A stretch of DNA of 64,000 nt from Devosia lucknowensis (GCF_900177655.1 NZ_FXWK01000001.1:62001-126000), one strand, 5' to 3'; positions 26,668 to 35,343 are shown, counted from the first letter of the stretch. The notes: generated by a model not told the origin, from the letters alone. Translations and numbers: made by a program.

Positions 26668-27144
26668 ATGGTTCAGCATCACGACAATTCCGATCCGCTC
26701 ATGCCCTATGACGCTACTTTCGACGCGACCGAGCAGATTTCCCTTGGCCTGCCCTATAGCCAGGACGAGATCGAAGACCTGCTCTATGGAAGCGATCGTC
26801 CGGTCGAGGAGCGGATCGACCGGCTCAAGGAAATGCGGGCTGAGCTCGCTACGCGCGAAAGCGGTGACTTCGGAGATCAGGATCCCAGGGACATGATCGG
26901 CGAAATCGATCGCGCCATCACTGAGTTAAGTGCCGACTCCGAGCAAGCCAACGAGAATGGCGAGCTTGATGCGGCTGTCGATATCGACCCTGCCGACCAC
27001 CTCGACGCGCTATCGCCCGACGACGTCGATGCGCGGCAAGCCCTTATCGGAGAAGAAGAATTTTATGACGAGGAAGAGGAAGGTCCGGCGGACGACGACA
27101 ATGCCTGGCACGGCAGCGACGAGTTCAAGCTCGACCTTCACTAG
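26668..27144 (+). CDS. Acidic hypothetical protein
   Basis: A 158-residue, strongly acidic protein with a polar, Asp/Glu-rich C-terminal half (an [16 protein letters not shown] run near 128-143) and no cysteine or membrane helix. I chose the ATG at 26668 because GGGAG precedes it by seven bases; the frame to 26440 overlaps the DUF2945 gene. No domain was recognised. The stop codon interlocks with the recR stop on the other strand. Its acidity and small size suggest a DNA-mimic or interaction protein, but this is a guess. Confidence 0.75.
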   Translation: MVQHHDNSDPLMPYDATFDATEQISLGLPYSQDEIEDLLYGSDRPVEERIDRLKEMRAELATRESGDFGDQDPRDMIGEIDRAITELSADSEQANENGELDAAVDIDPADHLDALSPDDVDARQALIGEEEFYDEEEEGPADDDNAWHGSDEFKLDLH

Positions 27145-27737
27145 ATCTCGGTACGCGCCCTAAGTGCTTGACTTAGCGTGCCTTCGTCGAGGTAGTCGAG
27201 CTCGCCGCCGACCGGTACGCCATGCGCGAGGCGGGTGACCCTGATCTGGGTGCCCGCCAACCGGTCGGTGATGTAATGGGCGGTGGTCTGCCCTTCGACC
27301 GTGGCGTTCATCGCCAGGACGATTTCGGTGTAGTCATGGGCACGGCCGATCAATCCATCGAGGTTGAGATCGTCGGGCCCGACGCCGTCGAGTGGGGACA
27401 GCACGCCCCCCAGGACATGGTAACGCACCTGTCCGACGCCGGCGCGCTCGAGCGCCCAGAGGTCAGCAACATCTTCTACCACAATGAGAATTCCGCTCTC
27501 GCCGCGCCGCGCGTCGGCGCAGATGGAGCAGGGACTGATGGTATCGACATTGCCGCATACCTCACAGGTCCGGACGGCTTCGACCGCCCGGTCCAACGCC
27601 GCGGAAAGGGGCAGCATCAGCTGCTCTTTCTTCTTGATCAGGTGCAGGACGGCCCGGCGGGCCGAACGGGGACCCAAACCTGGCAATCTTGCCAGCAATT
27701 GGATCAATTGTTCGATTTCTGGTCCGCCGGAAGGCAT
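27141..27737 (-). CDS. recR: Recombination protein RecR
   Basis: A 198-residue protein of the RecFOR pathway that helps load RecA at gaps. A helix-hairpin-helix lies near 15-35 ([12 protein letters not shown]), the zinc-finger has four Cys in CEVCGN...CSICAD (near 57-72), and a Toprim domain follows with [12 protein letters not shown] (near 82). It lies downstream of dnaX and ybaB, the normal order, but with a 72-base gap to ybaB. Confidence 0.97.
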   Translation of the reverse strand: MPSGGPEIEQLIQLLARLPGLGPRSARRAVLHLIKKKEQLMLPLSAALDRAVEAVRTCEVCGNVDTISPCSICADARRGESGILIVVEDVADLWALERAGVGQVRYHVLGGVLSPLDGVGPDDLNLDGLIGRAHDYTEIVLAMNATVEGQTTAHYITDRLAGTQIRVTRLAHGVPVGGELDYLDEGTLSQALRARTEI

Positions 27738-27809
27738 CGGATCGTCACCGCAAGAGGGAATTTGCTAGCAGACTGCTAACGTTTGGCCACGCCAATGCGT
27801 GACAGGAGA

Positions 27810-28133
27810 CTAGAACGGCAGTTTCATGCCCGGGGGGATGGGCAGACCTGCCGTAACTTCGGCCATCTTGCGCTGGGCCTCGGCTTCGCTTTTCGCCTTG
27901 GCGTCATTGTAGGCGGCGACGATCAGGTCTTCGACCACCTCGGCATCTTCCGGCTTGAGCAGCGACCGGTCGATCTTGAGACCGCGCATGTCGCCCTTGC
28001 CCGAAAGCGAGACACTGACCATGCCGCCACCGGACCGGCCTTCGACGACCAGGTCGGCCAACTCGGCCTGCATGGTCTCCATTTTGGCCTTCATCTCGCT
28101 GGCGGCCTTCATCATGCCCATGATGTCTTTCAT
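27810..28133 (-). CDS. ybaB: YbaB/EbfC-type nucleoid-associated protein
   Basis: A 107-residue protein of the YbaB/EbfC family, which binds DNA as a dimer. It begins MKDIMGMMKAASEMKAKMET, the usual amphipathic helix, and has the core VSVSLSGKGDMRGLKIDRSL near 50-70. The start overlaps the dnaX stop by four bases, so the two are translationally coupled. Confidence 0.95.
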   Translation of the reverse strand: MKDIMGMMKAASEMKAKMETMQAELADLVVEGRSGGGMVSVSLSGKGDMRGLKIDRSLLKPEDAEVVEDLIVAAYNDAKAKSEAEAQRKMAEVTAGLPIPPGMKLPF

Positions 28134-29914
28134 TCGTCGTCCTCTTCAAACGGGGGCGGGGAAAGTTCGGGAGCGGTGGCTTCTTCGCGCACCGTTACAT
28201 TGACAAGCTTGGCGCCGGGAAATGTTTCCATGATCGCCTTGACCAGCGGGTCGTCATGCGCGGCCTGCGTCGCCGCCTGCTGCCGCTGTTCCTTTTCCTG
28301 GCGGATGGTCAGGCCCTCGGGAGCCTTGGTCGACACCATGACCAGCCAGCGCTGGCCGGTCCAGGTCTGCAGCCGCGCCGAGAGGGTCGCGATCATGCCC
28401 GGATCGGCGCCGTCGCTGAGCGCGACCTCGATGCGGCCCTGTTCGAACGACACCGGACGCATCGTGCTTTCGAGCGCCAGCTTGACCAGCACGTCGCGCT
28501 TGGCCGCGGCAAGGGCGATGAGGTCCTTGTAGCTCGCGACGGTCGCCAGCGCCGGCAGTACGGCCGGTTGGGCCTGGGGTTGCGCGATGACCTGTGGCTG
28601 GGCAACGGCCTGCGGGCGCGAAGCCGGCACGGGGGATGGCGCCGGAGACTCCATCGGCGCGGTATCGAGCGCCTCGACGCGCATAGCCGACGCCCCACCC
28701 GAGGGCGAACGCGACGGCAATTGCGGCGTGGACGAACCCTGCGGCAGCGTGCCCTGCTGGGTGAGCCTGGTGATCACCTCGTCGGGGCTGGGCAGATCGG
28801 CCGCATAGGCAAGGCGGATCAGGGTCATCTCGGCGGCCTGCAGCGCATTTCCGGCGCGGCCGGTTTCCTCGTTGCCCTTGAACAGGATCTGCCAGGCGCG
28901 GGTCAGCGCGCGCATCGGCAGACGGTTGGCGAGGTCGCGTCCGCGGGTGCGCTCGTCCGGCGTCAGCGAGGCATCGTCCGCCGCGGCCGGCACAACCTTG
29001 ATGCGGGTAACGAGATGGGTGAATTCGGCGAGATCGGCCAGCAACGTCTGTGGATCGGCCCCGAGGTCATAGAGCTCGCGCAGCGCCGTCAACGCCTCGG
29101 CGATGCGGCCACCCATCAGATCTTCGAAGAGATCGATGATGCGCGCCCGGTCCCCCAGGCCCAGCATGGCCTTGACCGTTGCCGAAGTGACCGTGCCGTT
29201 GCCGTGGGCAATGGCCTGGTCGAGCAGGCTGAGCGAGTCGCGGGCGGAGCCTTCGCCGGCACGGACGATCATGGCCAGCGCATCGGCCTCAAAGCCAATG
29301 CCCTCGTGTCCGAGGATGGTCTCGAGATAGTCCGACATCACCTCGGCCGGAATGCGCCTGAGGTCGAAGCGCTGGCAACGGGACAGGATGGTGATCGGGA
29401 CCTTGCGGATCTCGGTCGTCGCAAAGATGAACTTCACATAAGGCGGCGGCTCTTCGAGCGTCTTCAGCAGGCCGTTGAAGGCCGCCGTCGAGAGCATGTG
29501 CACCTCGTCGATGACGTAGACCTTGTAGGGTGCCGAAACCGGACCGTATTTCACCGAGTCGATGATCTCGCGGATATCGCCGATGCCGGTGTTGGAAGCG
29601 GCGTCCATCTCGACCACGTCGACATGCCGACCCTCGATGATGGCGCGGCAATGCGTGCCTTCCTTCGAGAGGTCGAGCGTCGGGTGACGGCCGGTCTCGT
29701 CTTCATAGTTGAAGGCGCGGGCGAGGATGCGCGCCGTGGTGGTCTTGCCCACGCCGCGCACGCCGGTGAGGATGAAAGCATGGTGGATGCGGTTCTGCGC
29801 GAAAGCATTGCCCAGCGTCTGCACCATCGCATCCTGCCCGACCAGGGTCGAAAAATCGCGCGGGCGATATTTGCGCGCGAGGACCAGATAGGGAGAGGTC
29901 TGGTTTTCAGCCAT
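28130..29914 (-). CDS. dnaX: DNA polymerase III gamma/tau subunit
   Basis: A 594-residue clamp-loader subunit. The AAA+ part has Walker A GVRGVGKTT near 50, Walker B VIDEVHMLS near 144 and the sensor-1 region FATTEIRK near 175. The usual four-Cys zinc module after Walker A is reduced to one Cys (THCRAIIEG), as I recall for other Rhizobiales. A Pro/Gln/Ala-rich linker at about 380-450 separates the C-terminal domain. No clear slippery A-run for a frameshift to the short gamma form was noticed. Confidence 0.96.
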   Translation of the reverse strand: MAENQTSPYLVLARKYRPRDFSTLVGQDAMVQTLGNAFAQNRIHHAFILTGVRGVGKTTTARILARAFNYEDETGRHPTLDLSKEGTHCRAIIEGRHVDVVEMDAASNTGIGDIREIIDSVKYGPVSAPYKVYVIDEVHMLSTAAFNGLLKTLEEPPPYVKFIFATTEIRKVPITILSRCQRFDLRRIPAEVMSDYLETILGHEGIGFEADALAMIVRAGEGSARDSLSLLDQAIAHGNGTVTSATVKAMLGLGDRARIIDLFEDLMGGRIAEALTALRELYDLGADPQTLLADLAEFTHLVTRIKVVPAAADDASLTPDERTRGRDLANRLPMRALTRAWQILFKGNEETGRAGNALQAAEMTLIRLAYAADLPSPDEVITRLTQQGTLPQGSSTPQLPSRSPSGGASAMRVEALDTAPMESPAPSPVPASRPQAVAQPQVIAQPQAQPAVLPALATVASYKDLIALAAAKRDVLVKLALESTMRPVSFEQGRIEVALSDGADPGMIATLSARLQTWTGQRWLVMVSTKAPEGLTIRQEKEQRQQAATQAAHDDPLVKAIMETFPGAKLVNVTVREEATAPELSPPPFEEDDE

Positions 29915-30038
29915 CCTGCCGGTCCTTGCCTCGCATGAAAGGGAATCTGCCTGTCGTCATGCCCAGACCATAGGGCAATGGTGCCCGTCCCGCAAAAGCC
30001 TGCGGCCCAAATCGCCAGATACGAACAGAGAATTGAAT

Positions 30039-30131
30039 AGGAGGCTGGCATCGACCCGTGAGGATCTCGTTGGGGCTGCTTCCTTCCGGACCTGACCCGG
30101 TTGGCGAGGAACACGTCCGCGCCAACCTCCC
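30039..30131 (-). ncRNA. ffs: Small signal recognition particle RNA (4.5S)
   Basis: The minus strand holds the near-invariant SRP domain IV core GGTCAGGTCCGGAAGGAAGC and AGCC after it (30077-30100 region). The 5' end (GGGAGGTTGG) pairs with the 3' end (CCAGCCTCC), closing a single hairpin of about 93 bases, the normal size for the small bacterial SRP RNA. It binds Ffh for co-translational targeting. Location upstream of dnaX is common in Alphaproteobacteria. End points are inferred from pairing. Confidence 0.95.
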
Positions 30132-30175
30132 GCGGCCTATATGCGGATTTTGCGGGCAGGATGCAAGAGGCAGGG

Positions 30176-30562
30176 TCAGATAAGCCTGATCGGGCCCGGA
30201 TAGCGCGCCACGGTCTCGTCCACGGTTATCAGCTCGATGCCGACAACGGTCGCCTGCGCAATCAGCATGCGATCGAAAGGATCCCTGTGGATCAAGGGAA
30301 GGCCAAGAATGGCGACTGCGTGCTCGCTTGTGATCGGTAACTCGTCGTAGCCATTGTCGACAAGCCCGCGTCGCAACAGACGCGGGTCGGCGCGGAAATC
30401 GTCCCGACCGAGCCCGTGTTTGATGGCAACCTCCCAAAGGCTTGCCGCGCTGAACACGGGTTCCGTTTCCGGAGCGTCAAGCAGGACACGCGCTGCCGAC
30501 GGCAAACGCTCAGGCTCTGCTGCGGCCCACAGCAGAATGTGGGTATCCAACAAGACCTTCAT
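30176..30562 (-). CDS. vapC: VapC-type PIN-domain toxin
   Basis: A 128-residue PIN-domain ribonuclease, the toxin of a type II toxin-antitoxin pair. The acidic residues of the active site are visible: Asp6 in LLDTHILLW, Glu44 in SLWEVAIK, Asp94-97 in RDPFDRMLIAQA and a last Asp in ITVDETV near 114. The DTHILLW and DPFDR motifs place it in the Sll0205-like PIN group. The start overlaps the antitoxin stop by four bases, the normal order with the antitoxin first. Confidence 0.93.
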   Translation of the reverse strand: MKVLLDTHILLWAAAEPERLPSAARVLLDAPETEPVFSAASLWEVAIKHGLGRDDFRADPRLLRRGLVDNGYDELPITSEHAVAILGLPLIHRDPFDRMLIAQATVVGIELITVDETVARYPGPIRLI

Positions 30563-30801
30563 TCTGTCTCGCCGAAGAGGGCAGCTATTTCGGCCTCGCC
30601 CATGCGATCGAAATCGTCAGGCACGGTAAACTGCCCTCTCATGAAGCCCAGGCGGCGTACCTGACTGGGTTGGTCGAGGGGGACTACCTTGACCATCGGT
30701 TTACCTGCCTTGGCGATGACGAATGCCTCGCCATTCGCTGCCCGTTCCACCAGCCTCGACAAATGGGTCTTCGCGTCGTGAATGTTCACGGTAAGTGTCA
30801 T
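30559..30801 (-). CDS. Phd/YefM-type antitoxin
   Basis: An 80-residue antitoxin that begins MTLTVNIHDAKTHLSRLVER, the typical Phd/YefM fold with the TVNIHDAKTHLS strand-helix start and AFVIAKAGKPMVKVVPL middle, which binds DNA as a dimer. The C-terminal 30 residues should wrap the VapC toxin. A near-perfect 23-base palindrome just upstream is the likely autoregulatory operator. Confidence 0.92.
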   Translation of the reverse strand: MTLTVNIHDAKTHLSRLVERAANGEAFVIAKAGKPMVKVVPLDQPSQVRRLGFMRGQFTVPDDFDRMGEAEIAALFGETE

Positions 30802-30813
30802 TGTTCAAGCCTC

Positions 30814-30836
30814 GACTTAGTTTAGTAAACTTAGTC
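30814..30836. promoter_or_regulatory. Palindromic operator of the toxin-antitoxin pair
   Basis: A 23-base palindrome with one mismatched pair; its centre AGTTTA-G-TAAACT (30819-30831) is perfect. It sits 13 bases before the antitoxin start, where Phd/YefM dimers with or without toxin normally bind to repress their own promoter. The AT-rich sequence stands out from the GC-rich surroundings. Confidence 0.75.
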
Positions 30837-30939
30837 CGAGGCAACGCTTGTGACAAGGAGCAGTTTGACGGCTTGTTCAAACCGTTGTCACCTCGGAACC
30901 GCCTGACAACCGGCGACACTGCTTAACGTCGGACGTACT

Positions 30940-31383
30940 CTACCGTGACGCCTTCAGCGGCTCCGGCGGGCGAAGGGACGGCTGCGGGGTCCTTGTCGTG
31001 GTCAGCTGTTCTGAAACCCAGCCTTCGAGCGTGGGGTTCACGTCGATCAGCAACCAGCCGTCCTTGCGCCCGAGCACCTTGAGCTGGGTGCCGCGCGGCA
31101 GGGTCATGATCAGCGGACCCGACGTGCTGGGAGTGTGGCGAACGTTGAGCTCGGCAACATTGACGAAGCGCGGCGCATCGAGGGCCGCTGGCGCTGGCGC
31201 CGGCGCAGGGGTCGGCGTGGTGCGCGATGGTGTGGCGGATGCGACGCTGGCCGGCCGCGCTAGGGAAGCCGAGGGGCGATCGGGATTGCCGACAATGCCG
31301 AACTGATAGATGCCGAAGCCAAGAGCCCCGAGAATGGCAAGACCGATGACGTTCGAACCCTGTTGCTGCTTTTTCCTGGCCAT
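30940..31383 (-). CDS. SH3-domain envelope protein
   Basis: A 147-residue protein with an N-terminal membrane helix (about 10-28, preceded by MARKKQQQG), an Ala/Pro/Thr-rich linker (about 35-65) and a bacterial SH3 domain (about 68-130, with VNVAELNVRHTPSTSGP and a final GWVSEQL). Such proteins often bind peptidoglycan peptides in the periplasm. The ATG at 31383 has AAAGGCG upstream; a longer frame to 31551 has none. Confidence 0.85.
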   Translation of the reverse strand: MARKKQQQGSNVIGLAILGALGFGIYQFGIVGNPDRPSASLARPASVASATPSRTTPTPAPAPAPAALDAPRFVNVAELNVRHTPSTSGPLIMTLPRGTQLKVLGRKDGWLLIDVNPTLEGWVSEQLTTTRTPQPSLRPPEPLKASR

Positions 31384-31465
31384 AGACACGCCTTTCGTCA
31401 CGAACGGACATTCTGGCCAAAGGGGGTTAACGGAAAGCGCAAGGATCGGGGTTGTGAACCGCTGA

Positions 31466-31813
31466 CTAGAGCGCGCAGCTGAGTTCTTCCACAAGCGCCG
31501 CGATGGACCGCTTGCGCGCCTGGGCGTCGGCAATGATGCGATCGAGATCAAGCTGCTTTTCGATCAGGGCGGAGACGATGGCCTGGGGATCCGGCAGGGA
31601 TCGGGCATCGGGAAGCTCGCCGCCGATCTCGGCCAGGGAGAAACCAAGGAGCCGCGCCCGATCGATGAACACGAGGCGCGCGACAGCACCGTCGGCATAG
31701 CTCCGATAGCCGTTCCGCTCCCGCGACGGAGGCGAGATCAGTCCCTGTGCCTCGTAGAAGCGGATGCGGGAGACCGATAGTCCGGTGCGACGGGCAAGCT
31801 CGCCGATGCGCAT
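31466..31813 (-). CDS. MerR-family transcriptional regulator
   Basis: A 115-residue regulator starting MRIGELARRTGLSVSRIRFY, the winged helix-turn-helix of MerR proteins, followed by a dimerisation coiled coil (about 80-110). It has no Cys cluster for metal binding and only one Cys near the end. It is divergent from an SDR gene, with a perfect inverted repeat in a 19-base promoter spacer between them, so it most likely activates that gene and represses itself. A longer frame to 32083 would cover the operator and is rejected. Confidence 0.92.
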   Translation of the reverse strand: MRIGELARRTGLSVSRIRFYEAQGLISPPSRERNGYRSYADGAVARLVFIDRARLLGFSLAEIGGELPDARSLPDPQAIVSALIEKQLDLDRIIADAQARKRSIAALVEELSCAL

Positions 31814-31822
31814 GTTTTTGCC

Positions 31823-31853
31823 TTGACCCTCAAGTGTGGTTGAGGGTTTATAG
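31823..31853 (+). promoter_or_regulatory. MerR-type promoter with operator in a 19-base spacer
   Basis: TTGACC (31823-31828) and TTATAG (31848-31853) form -35 and -10 boxes with a 19-base spacer, too long for normal activity, which is the hallmark of MerR-regulated promoters. Within it lies ACCCTCAA-N6-TTGAGGGT, a perfect inverted repeat much like the SoxR box. The promoter faces the SDR gene; the repeat also covers the region right before the merR start. Confidence 0.88.
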
Positions 31854-31885
31854 CACGTCCTCATCGCAATGACGAAGGTGAGGAC

Positions 31886-32737
31886 ATGTCCCCGAAAACT
31901 GTTGTGATCACCGGTGGCACCGCCGGTATCGGTCTGGCTGCCGCCACGGCCATTGCCGCGCGCGGACACCGGCTGATCCTCATAGGCCGCGACCATGGGC
32001 GGGGGGCGGAGGCCCTGTCCCGACTGGCGCCGCCGGCGGAGGGCGGACACCGCTACCTCCCTGCCGACCTGTCGATACGACAAGGGGTCGGGTCAGTTGT
32101 GACCGAACTGACGAAGTCCGAGGATGCCATCGACGTGCTGGCCAACAATGCCGGCACCTGGTTTCAGCGCCGGGACGTGACCGTCGACGGCGTGGAGCGG
32201 ACAATGGCGGTGAACCACCTCGCCTATGTCGGCCTGACGCTGGGTCTCAAGCCGCTGCTGCTGCGGGCGCAGGCGGCACGGGTGATCAATACCGGCTCGT
32301 TCGTCTACAGGAGCGCCCGCTACCGCCCGGACAACATGCAGTCGGAGCGTCGCTTTTCCACCAATGGCAGTTATGCCGCGACCAAGCTTTACAATCTCAT
32401 GTTCACGCGCGCGCTGGCCCGGCGCTGGGGCGATCTTGGAATAACGGTCAACGCCTTCAGCCCCGGCTTCGTGAATACCGGTTTCGGACGCGGGCAGGGC
32501 GGACTGCTCGAGCCATACTACCAGCTGACCCGGCGCCTCTTTGCACGTTCGCCCGAAAAGGCGGCTGAAACCCTGGTGAAGCTGGCGCTGTCCGAGGCGG
32601 TGGCGCATGTCAGCGGCGCTTATTTCGAAGATGGCCGCCAACGACCTGTTCGCGGCGACGCCGCCGACCCAATCCTGTCGGACGCGGTGCTGGACTGGAG
32701 CCTGCGGGCCGTCGGGGTCGACCGCCAGCGGGTATGA
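31886..32737 (+). CDS. SDR-family oxidoreductase (retinol dehydrogenase-like)
   Basis: A 283-residue short-chain dehydrogenase with the cofactor motif TGGTAGIGLA (near 9), NNAGTW (near 87) and the catalytic Tyr-Lys pair in YAATK (near 162). The order and the late substrate region resemble the retinol dehydrogenase/WW-domain oxidoreductase group. Its MerR-type promoter suggests induction by a small, perhaps reactive, compound such as an aldehyde. GGTGAGGAC precedes the ATG. Confidence 0.92.
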   Translation: MSPKTVVITGGTAGIGLAAATAIAARGHRLILIGRDHGRGAEALSRLAPPAEGGHRYLPADLSIRQGVGSVVTELTKSEDAIDVLANNAGTWFQRRDVTVDGVERTMAVNHLAYVGLTLGLKPLLLRAQAARVINTGSFVYRSARYRPDNMQSERRFSTNGSYAATKLYNLMFTRALARRWGDLGITVNAFSPGFVNTGFGRGQGGLLEPYYQLTRRLFARSPEKAAETLVKLALSEAVAHVSGAYFEDGRQRPVRGDAADPILSDAVLDWSLRAVGVDRQRV

Positions 32738-32776
32738 GGATAGCAACGGTTGCCACAAGCGATGAGGAGCGTGACG

Positions 32777-32992
32777 ATGATGACCGAGGCAGAAGCCTAT
32801 AGCGCGATGTTCGCATTTCTCGACGACTATTACCGGCGGACCAAATCCGACGATGTCGGGGCTTTGCTGGGGAGCATGAGCCTCATGGCCGATGGCAGGC
32901 CAGCCGACGATGCCATATGGGCCGAGTGGCTGGCCAGTGTAGCGCGGGCCAGAGCCGGCACGGTCGACGACGCGTTCCGGCTTGGGCAGTGA
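32777..32992 (+). CDS. Small hypothetical protein
   Basis: A 71-residue protein starting MMTEAEAYSAMFAFLDDYYR, with the GALLGSMSLMADGRPADDAI segment in the middle and no cysteine. GAGGAG lies before the ATG, which supports this start over the one at 32750. It lies 39 bases after the SDR stop and may be read from the same MerR-controlled transcript. I do not recognise the family. Confidence 0.7.
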   Translation: MMTEAEAYSAMFAFLDDYYRRTKSDDVGALLGSMSLMADGRPADDAIWAEWLASVARARAGTVDDAFRLGQ

Positions 32993-33068
32993 AGGAAGCC
33001 GAGGCGAGCCGCATCACTACCTCGTGTCGCCTCTCCCCTCGGTGTGAAATCGCAGCTATTTGAGCGTC

Positions 33069-33701
33069 ATGCCCCGCATTGCCAAGAAGAAGCCCGAACC
33101 CAATATCACGCTTGTCGCGGAATGGTCGCTGCCGCCCGCGGCGACGCTGGGCTCGTCGGTGCGCGCCAAGGGCATCCTCCTCGAAATCCGCGCCCGGCTG
33201 CCCGTGAAGCTGCGCAAGTGTCTCGACGTGCGCGGCTCGGAGCTGGTCCTGGGCATGGAGGAGGGTGCGGAGGCTGACTTCGCCGCTGTGTCGGTGAGTG
33301 TCGAAAAGGCGCTGGTCGGCATCGAGAGCCTCGAAGTCATCCCTCGCGAGATCGAGGATATTCTCACCATCAAGACCAGCGAGCGGCATCGCTGGCTCAA
33401 GGACGGGCGCCTGCCCAGCGCCGGCACAAGGACCGTGAAGCTGCGTGGCCGGGCGCGCAAGATCACCTTCCATATCTTCGATCCGCGCATGGTCGAAGAC
33501 CTTCTCAACAGCGACCGCGTCGAGACCTGGCGCGAGGAAGACGCCGAGACCAAGGCGGAAAACCGCCGTCGCGCGCTGTGGAAGGCCAAGCTCAAGCGCG
33601 AGGCGAAAAAGAACGCGACCGTGCCGCCCGAGTCCGGTCGCGACGAAGCGACGGGGCAGAAATTGCGCGGCTGGGACGAATTCGCCAGCGAATTCCTCTG
33701 A
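33069..33701 (+). CDS. Hypothetical protein with basic C-terminus
   Basis: A 210-residue protein starting MPRIAKKKPEPN. The first 150 residues look beta-rich and mixed in charge, and residues 155-190 form a basic and acidic helix (KAENRRRALWKAKLKREAKK). No domain was recognised and no cysteine cluster or membrane helix is present apart from a single Cys. A TTG at 33060 is an alternative start. It stands alone between a small gene and the LOV kinase. Confidence 0.65.
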   Translation: MPRIAKKKPEPNITLVAEWSLPPAATLGSSVRAKGILLEIRARLPVKLRKCLDVRGSELVLGMEEGAEADFAAVSVSVEKALVGIESLEVIPREIEDILTIKTSERHRWLKDGRLPSAGTRTVKLRGRARKITFHIFDPRMVEDLLNSDRVETWREEDAETKAENRRRALWKAKLKREAKKNATVPPESGRDEATGQKLRGWDEFASEFL

Positions 33702-33834
33702 GCTCAAGGGTTCCGCTTGCCCGGCGAATAAATTCAGCCGCAAGGCTGGCTCCAAGCCAATCCCCATGCGTTTTGCCCCCACAGCACTTGCGTAAACCGC
33801 CCAAGTACGGTTCTGGTGCTGCAAGGTCCGCGAC

Positions 33835-35343
33835 ATGCGCGGCAAGGAGAGTGTGTTGACGACGCAGGAAGACCGTATCGATAGCGAACTGCATCGCATC
33901 TCAGCATCCAACGATCCCTTTGCCTCGGCCGTTCGCGCCACGCGCATGCCGATGTTGATCACCGACCCCAGCAAGCCGGACAATCCCATCGTCTTCATGA
34001 ACGACGCCTTCACCAAGCTCACGGGCTATACCCGCGCCGAGGTGATGGGGCAGAACTGCCGGTTTCTCCAGGGGCCTGGCACCAACCGCGAAGACGTGAC
34101 CCGCATCCGCAATGCCATTGCCCGGCGCGAGTCGATCGAGATCGACCTGCTCAACTATCGCAAGGACGGCACCTCGTTCTGGAACCGGTTGCTGATTTCG
34201 CCCGTGTTCAACGAGGCCGGGGAACTGAGCTATTTCTTCGCCTCGCAGTTCGACGTTTCGCCCGAGCGCAACCGCGTTTCCGAACTGCAGCTGTCGCACA
34301 GCGAACTCGAAAGCGAAATCGAGCGGCGCATGCTCGACCTCATGGCCAACGAGACGCGCATCCGCTTCATCCTCAATGCCGCGCGCATGGGCATCTGGAC
34401 GCTGGACCTGACATCGGGCCGGCTGATCTCCTCGCCCCAGTGCAAGGTCAATTTCGGCCGCCATCCGCACGCGCCGTTCAGCTACGAAGATCTCAAGGCG
34501 TCCATTGTCGAGGAGGATCGGCTGCGCTGGACCCAGGTGATCGACGAGGCCATCGAGAGCGGCGGCGAATTCTCGATCGAGTACCGTATCCGCACGCCCG
34601 ACGGCGAGCTGCGCTGGGTGGAAGTGCGCGGGCAGGTCAACCGCGATCTGACCGATACGCCCTCGATCATGTCGGGCGTCTCCATGGAAATCACCGAGCG
34701 CAAGGAAGCCGAGGAACACCGCAAGCTGCTCTCGCGCGAGCTCAATCACCGGGTCAAGAACATGCTGGCGACCGCCCAGTCGGTGTTCGTGCAATCGCTG
34801 CGCTCGGCCAAGTCGCTCGACGACGCACAGCAGATCGCCGTTGGCCGCATTCATTCGCTGGCGACGGCGCAGGACCTCCTGACCCAGGAAGGCTGGAGCA
34901 GCGCCACGCTGTCCGATGTGGTGGAGCGCTCGCTCGCGCCCTTCGAAGGCGCCGATTTCCGCATTGCCGGTCCGCGCGTCCTGCTCGGCGCCAAGGCGGT
35001 CTCGACACTGTCGCTGACCATTCACGAACTGGCGACCAATTCCATCAAGTATGGCGCGCTCTCAAGCGAAGACGGCAGCGTCACCATCACCTGGGATCTC
35101 CTCCCCGGGGAGACCGAAACGCTGCGCTTCCACTGGAGCGAAATGGGCGGGCCGCCGGTCTTGCCGCCACAGCGCCGCGGCTTCGGCTCGCGGGTGATCG
35201 AAAACATCGCCTCGGCGGAACTGGGCGGCACGGCCCAGGTTGATTTCCGTCCCGGCGGCATTCTCTACGAACTCAAGGCGCCGGTGTCGCAGCTTTCCGA
35301 CAATGTCGACGCCTATTCGGGCCGTCCCGCTCCGCAGGCTTGA
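33835..35343 (+). CDS. LOV-PAS-HWE blue-light sensor histidine kinase
   Basis: A 502-residue soluble kinase. The LOV domain (about 30-140) carries the flavin-binding signature GQNCRFLQG with the photo-reactive Cys75, and Asn/Gln partners further on (NYRKDGTSFWN). A second PAS domain spans about 175-290. The kinase is of the HWE type: H-box ELNHRVKNM with phospho-His305, N-box HELATNSIKYGALS (Asn402) and the defining Trp-x-Glu in HWSEM (434-436). This is the same layout as the Brucella LOV-HK. A TTG at 33856 with AAGGAG before it is an alternative start. No response regulator lies beside it. Confidence 0.96.
   Translation: MRGKESVLTTQEDRIDSELHRISASNDPFASAVRATRMPMLITDPSKPDNPIVFMNDAFTKLTGYTRAEVMGQNCRFLQGPGTNREDVTRIRNAIARRESIEIDLLNYRKDGTSFWNRLLISPVFNEAGELSYFFASQFDVSPERNRVSELQLSHSELESEIERRMLDLMANETRIRFILNAARMGIWTLDLTSGRLISSPQCKVNFGRHPHAPFSYEDLKASIVEEDRLRWTQVIDEAIESGGEFSIEYRIRTPDGELRWVEVRGQVNRDLTDTPSIMSGVSMEITERKEAEEHRKLLSRELNHRVKNMLATAQSVFVQSLRSAKSLDDAQQIAVGRIHSLATAQDLLTQEGWSSATLSDVVERSLAPFEGADFRIAGPRVLLGAKAVSTLSLTIHELATNSIKYGALSSEDGSVTITWDLLPGETETLRFHWSEMGGPPVLPPQRRGFGSRVIENIASAELGGTAQVDFRPGGILYELKAPVSQLSDNVDAYSGRPAPQA

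Noticed and set aside
27766..27778. A TAGCAG-A-CTGCTA palindrome before recR
   Set aside because: It is short and lies 29 bases before the recR start without promoter boxes around it; I cannot tell it from chance.
28256..29938. A 560-codon plus-strand open frame
   Set aside because: It is the antisense of dnaX, which has all AAA+ motifs. The translation is rich in Arg, Gly and His with no domain.
30039..30131. The SRP RNA region as a coding gene
   Set aside because: Frames through it lack family similarity, while the minus strand has the SRP core sequence and closing stem.
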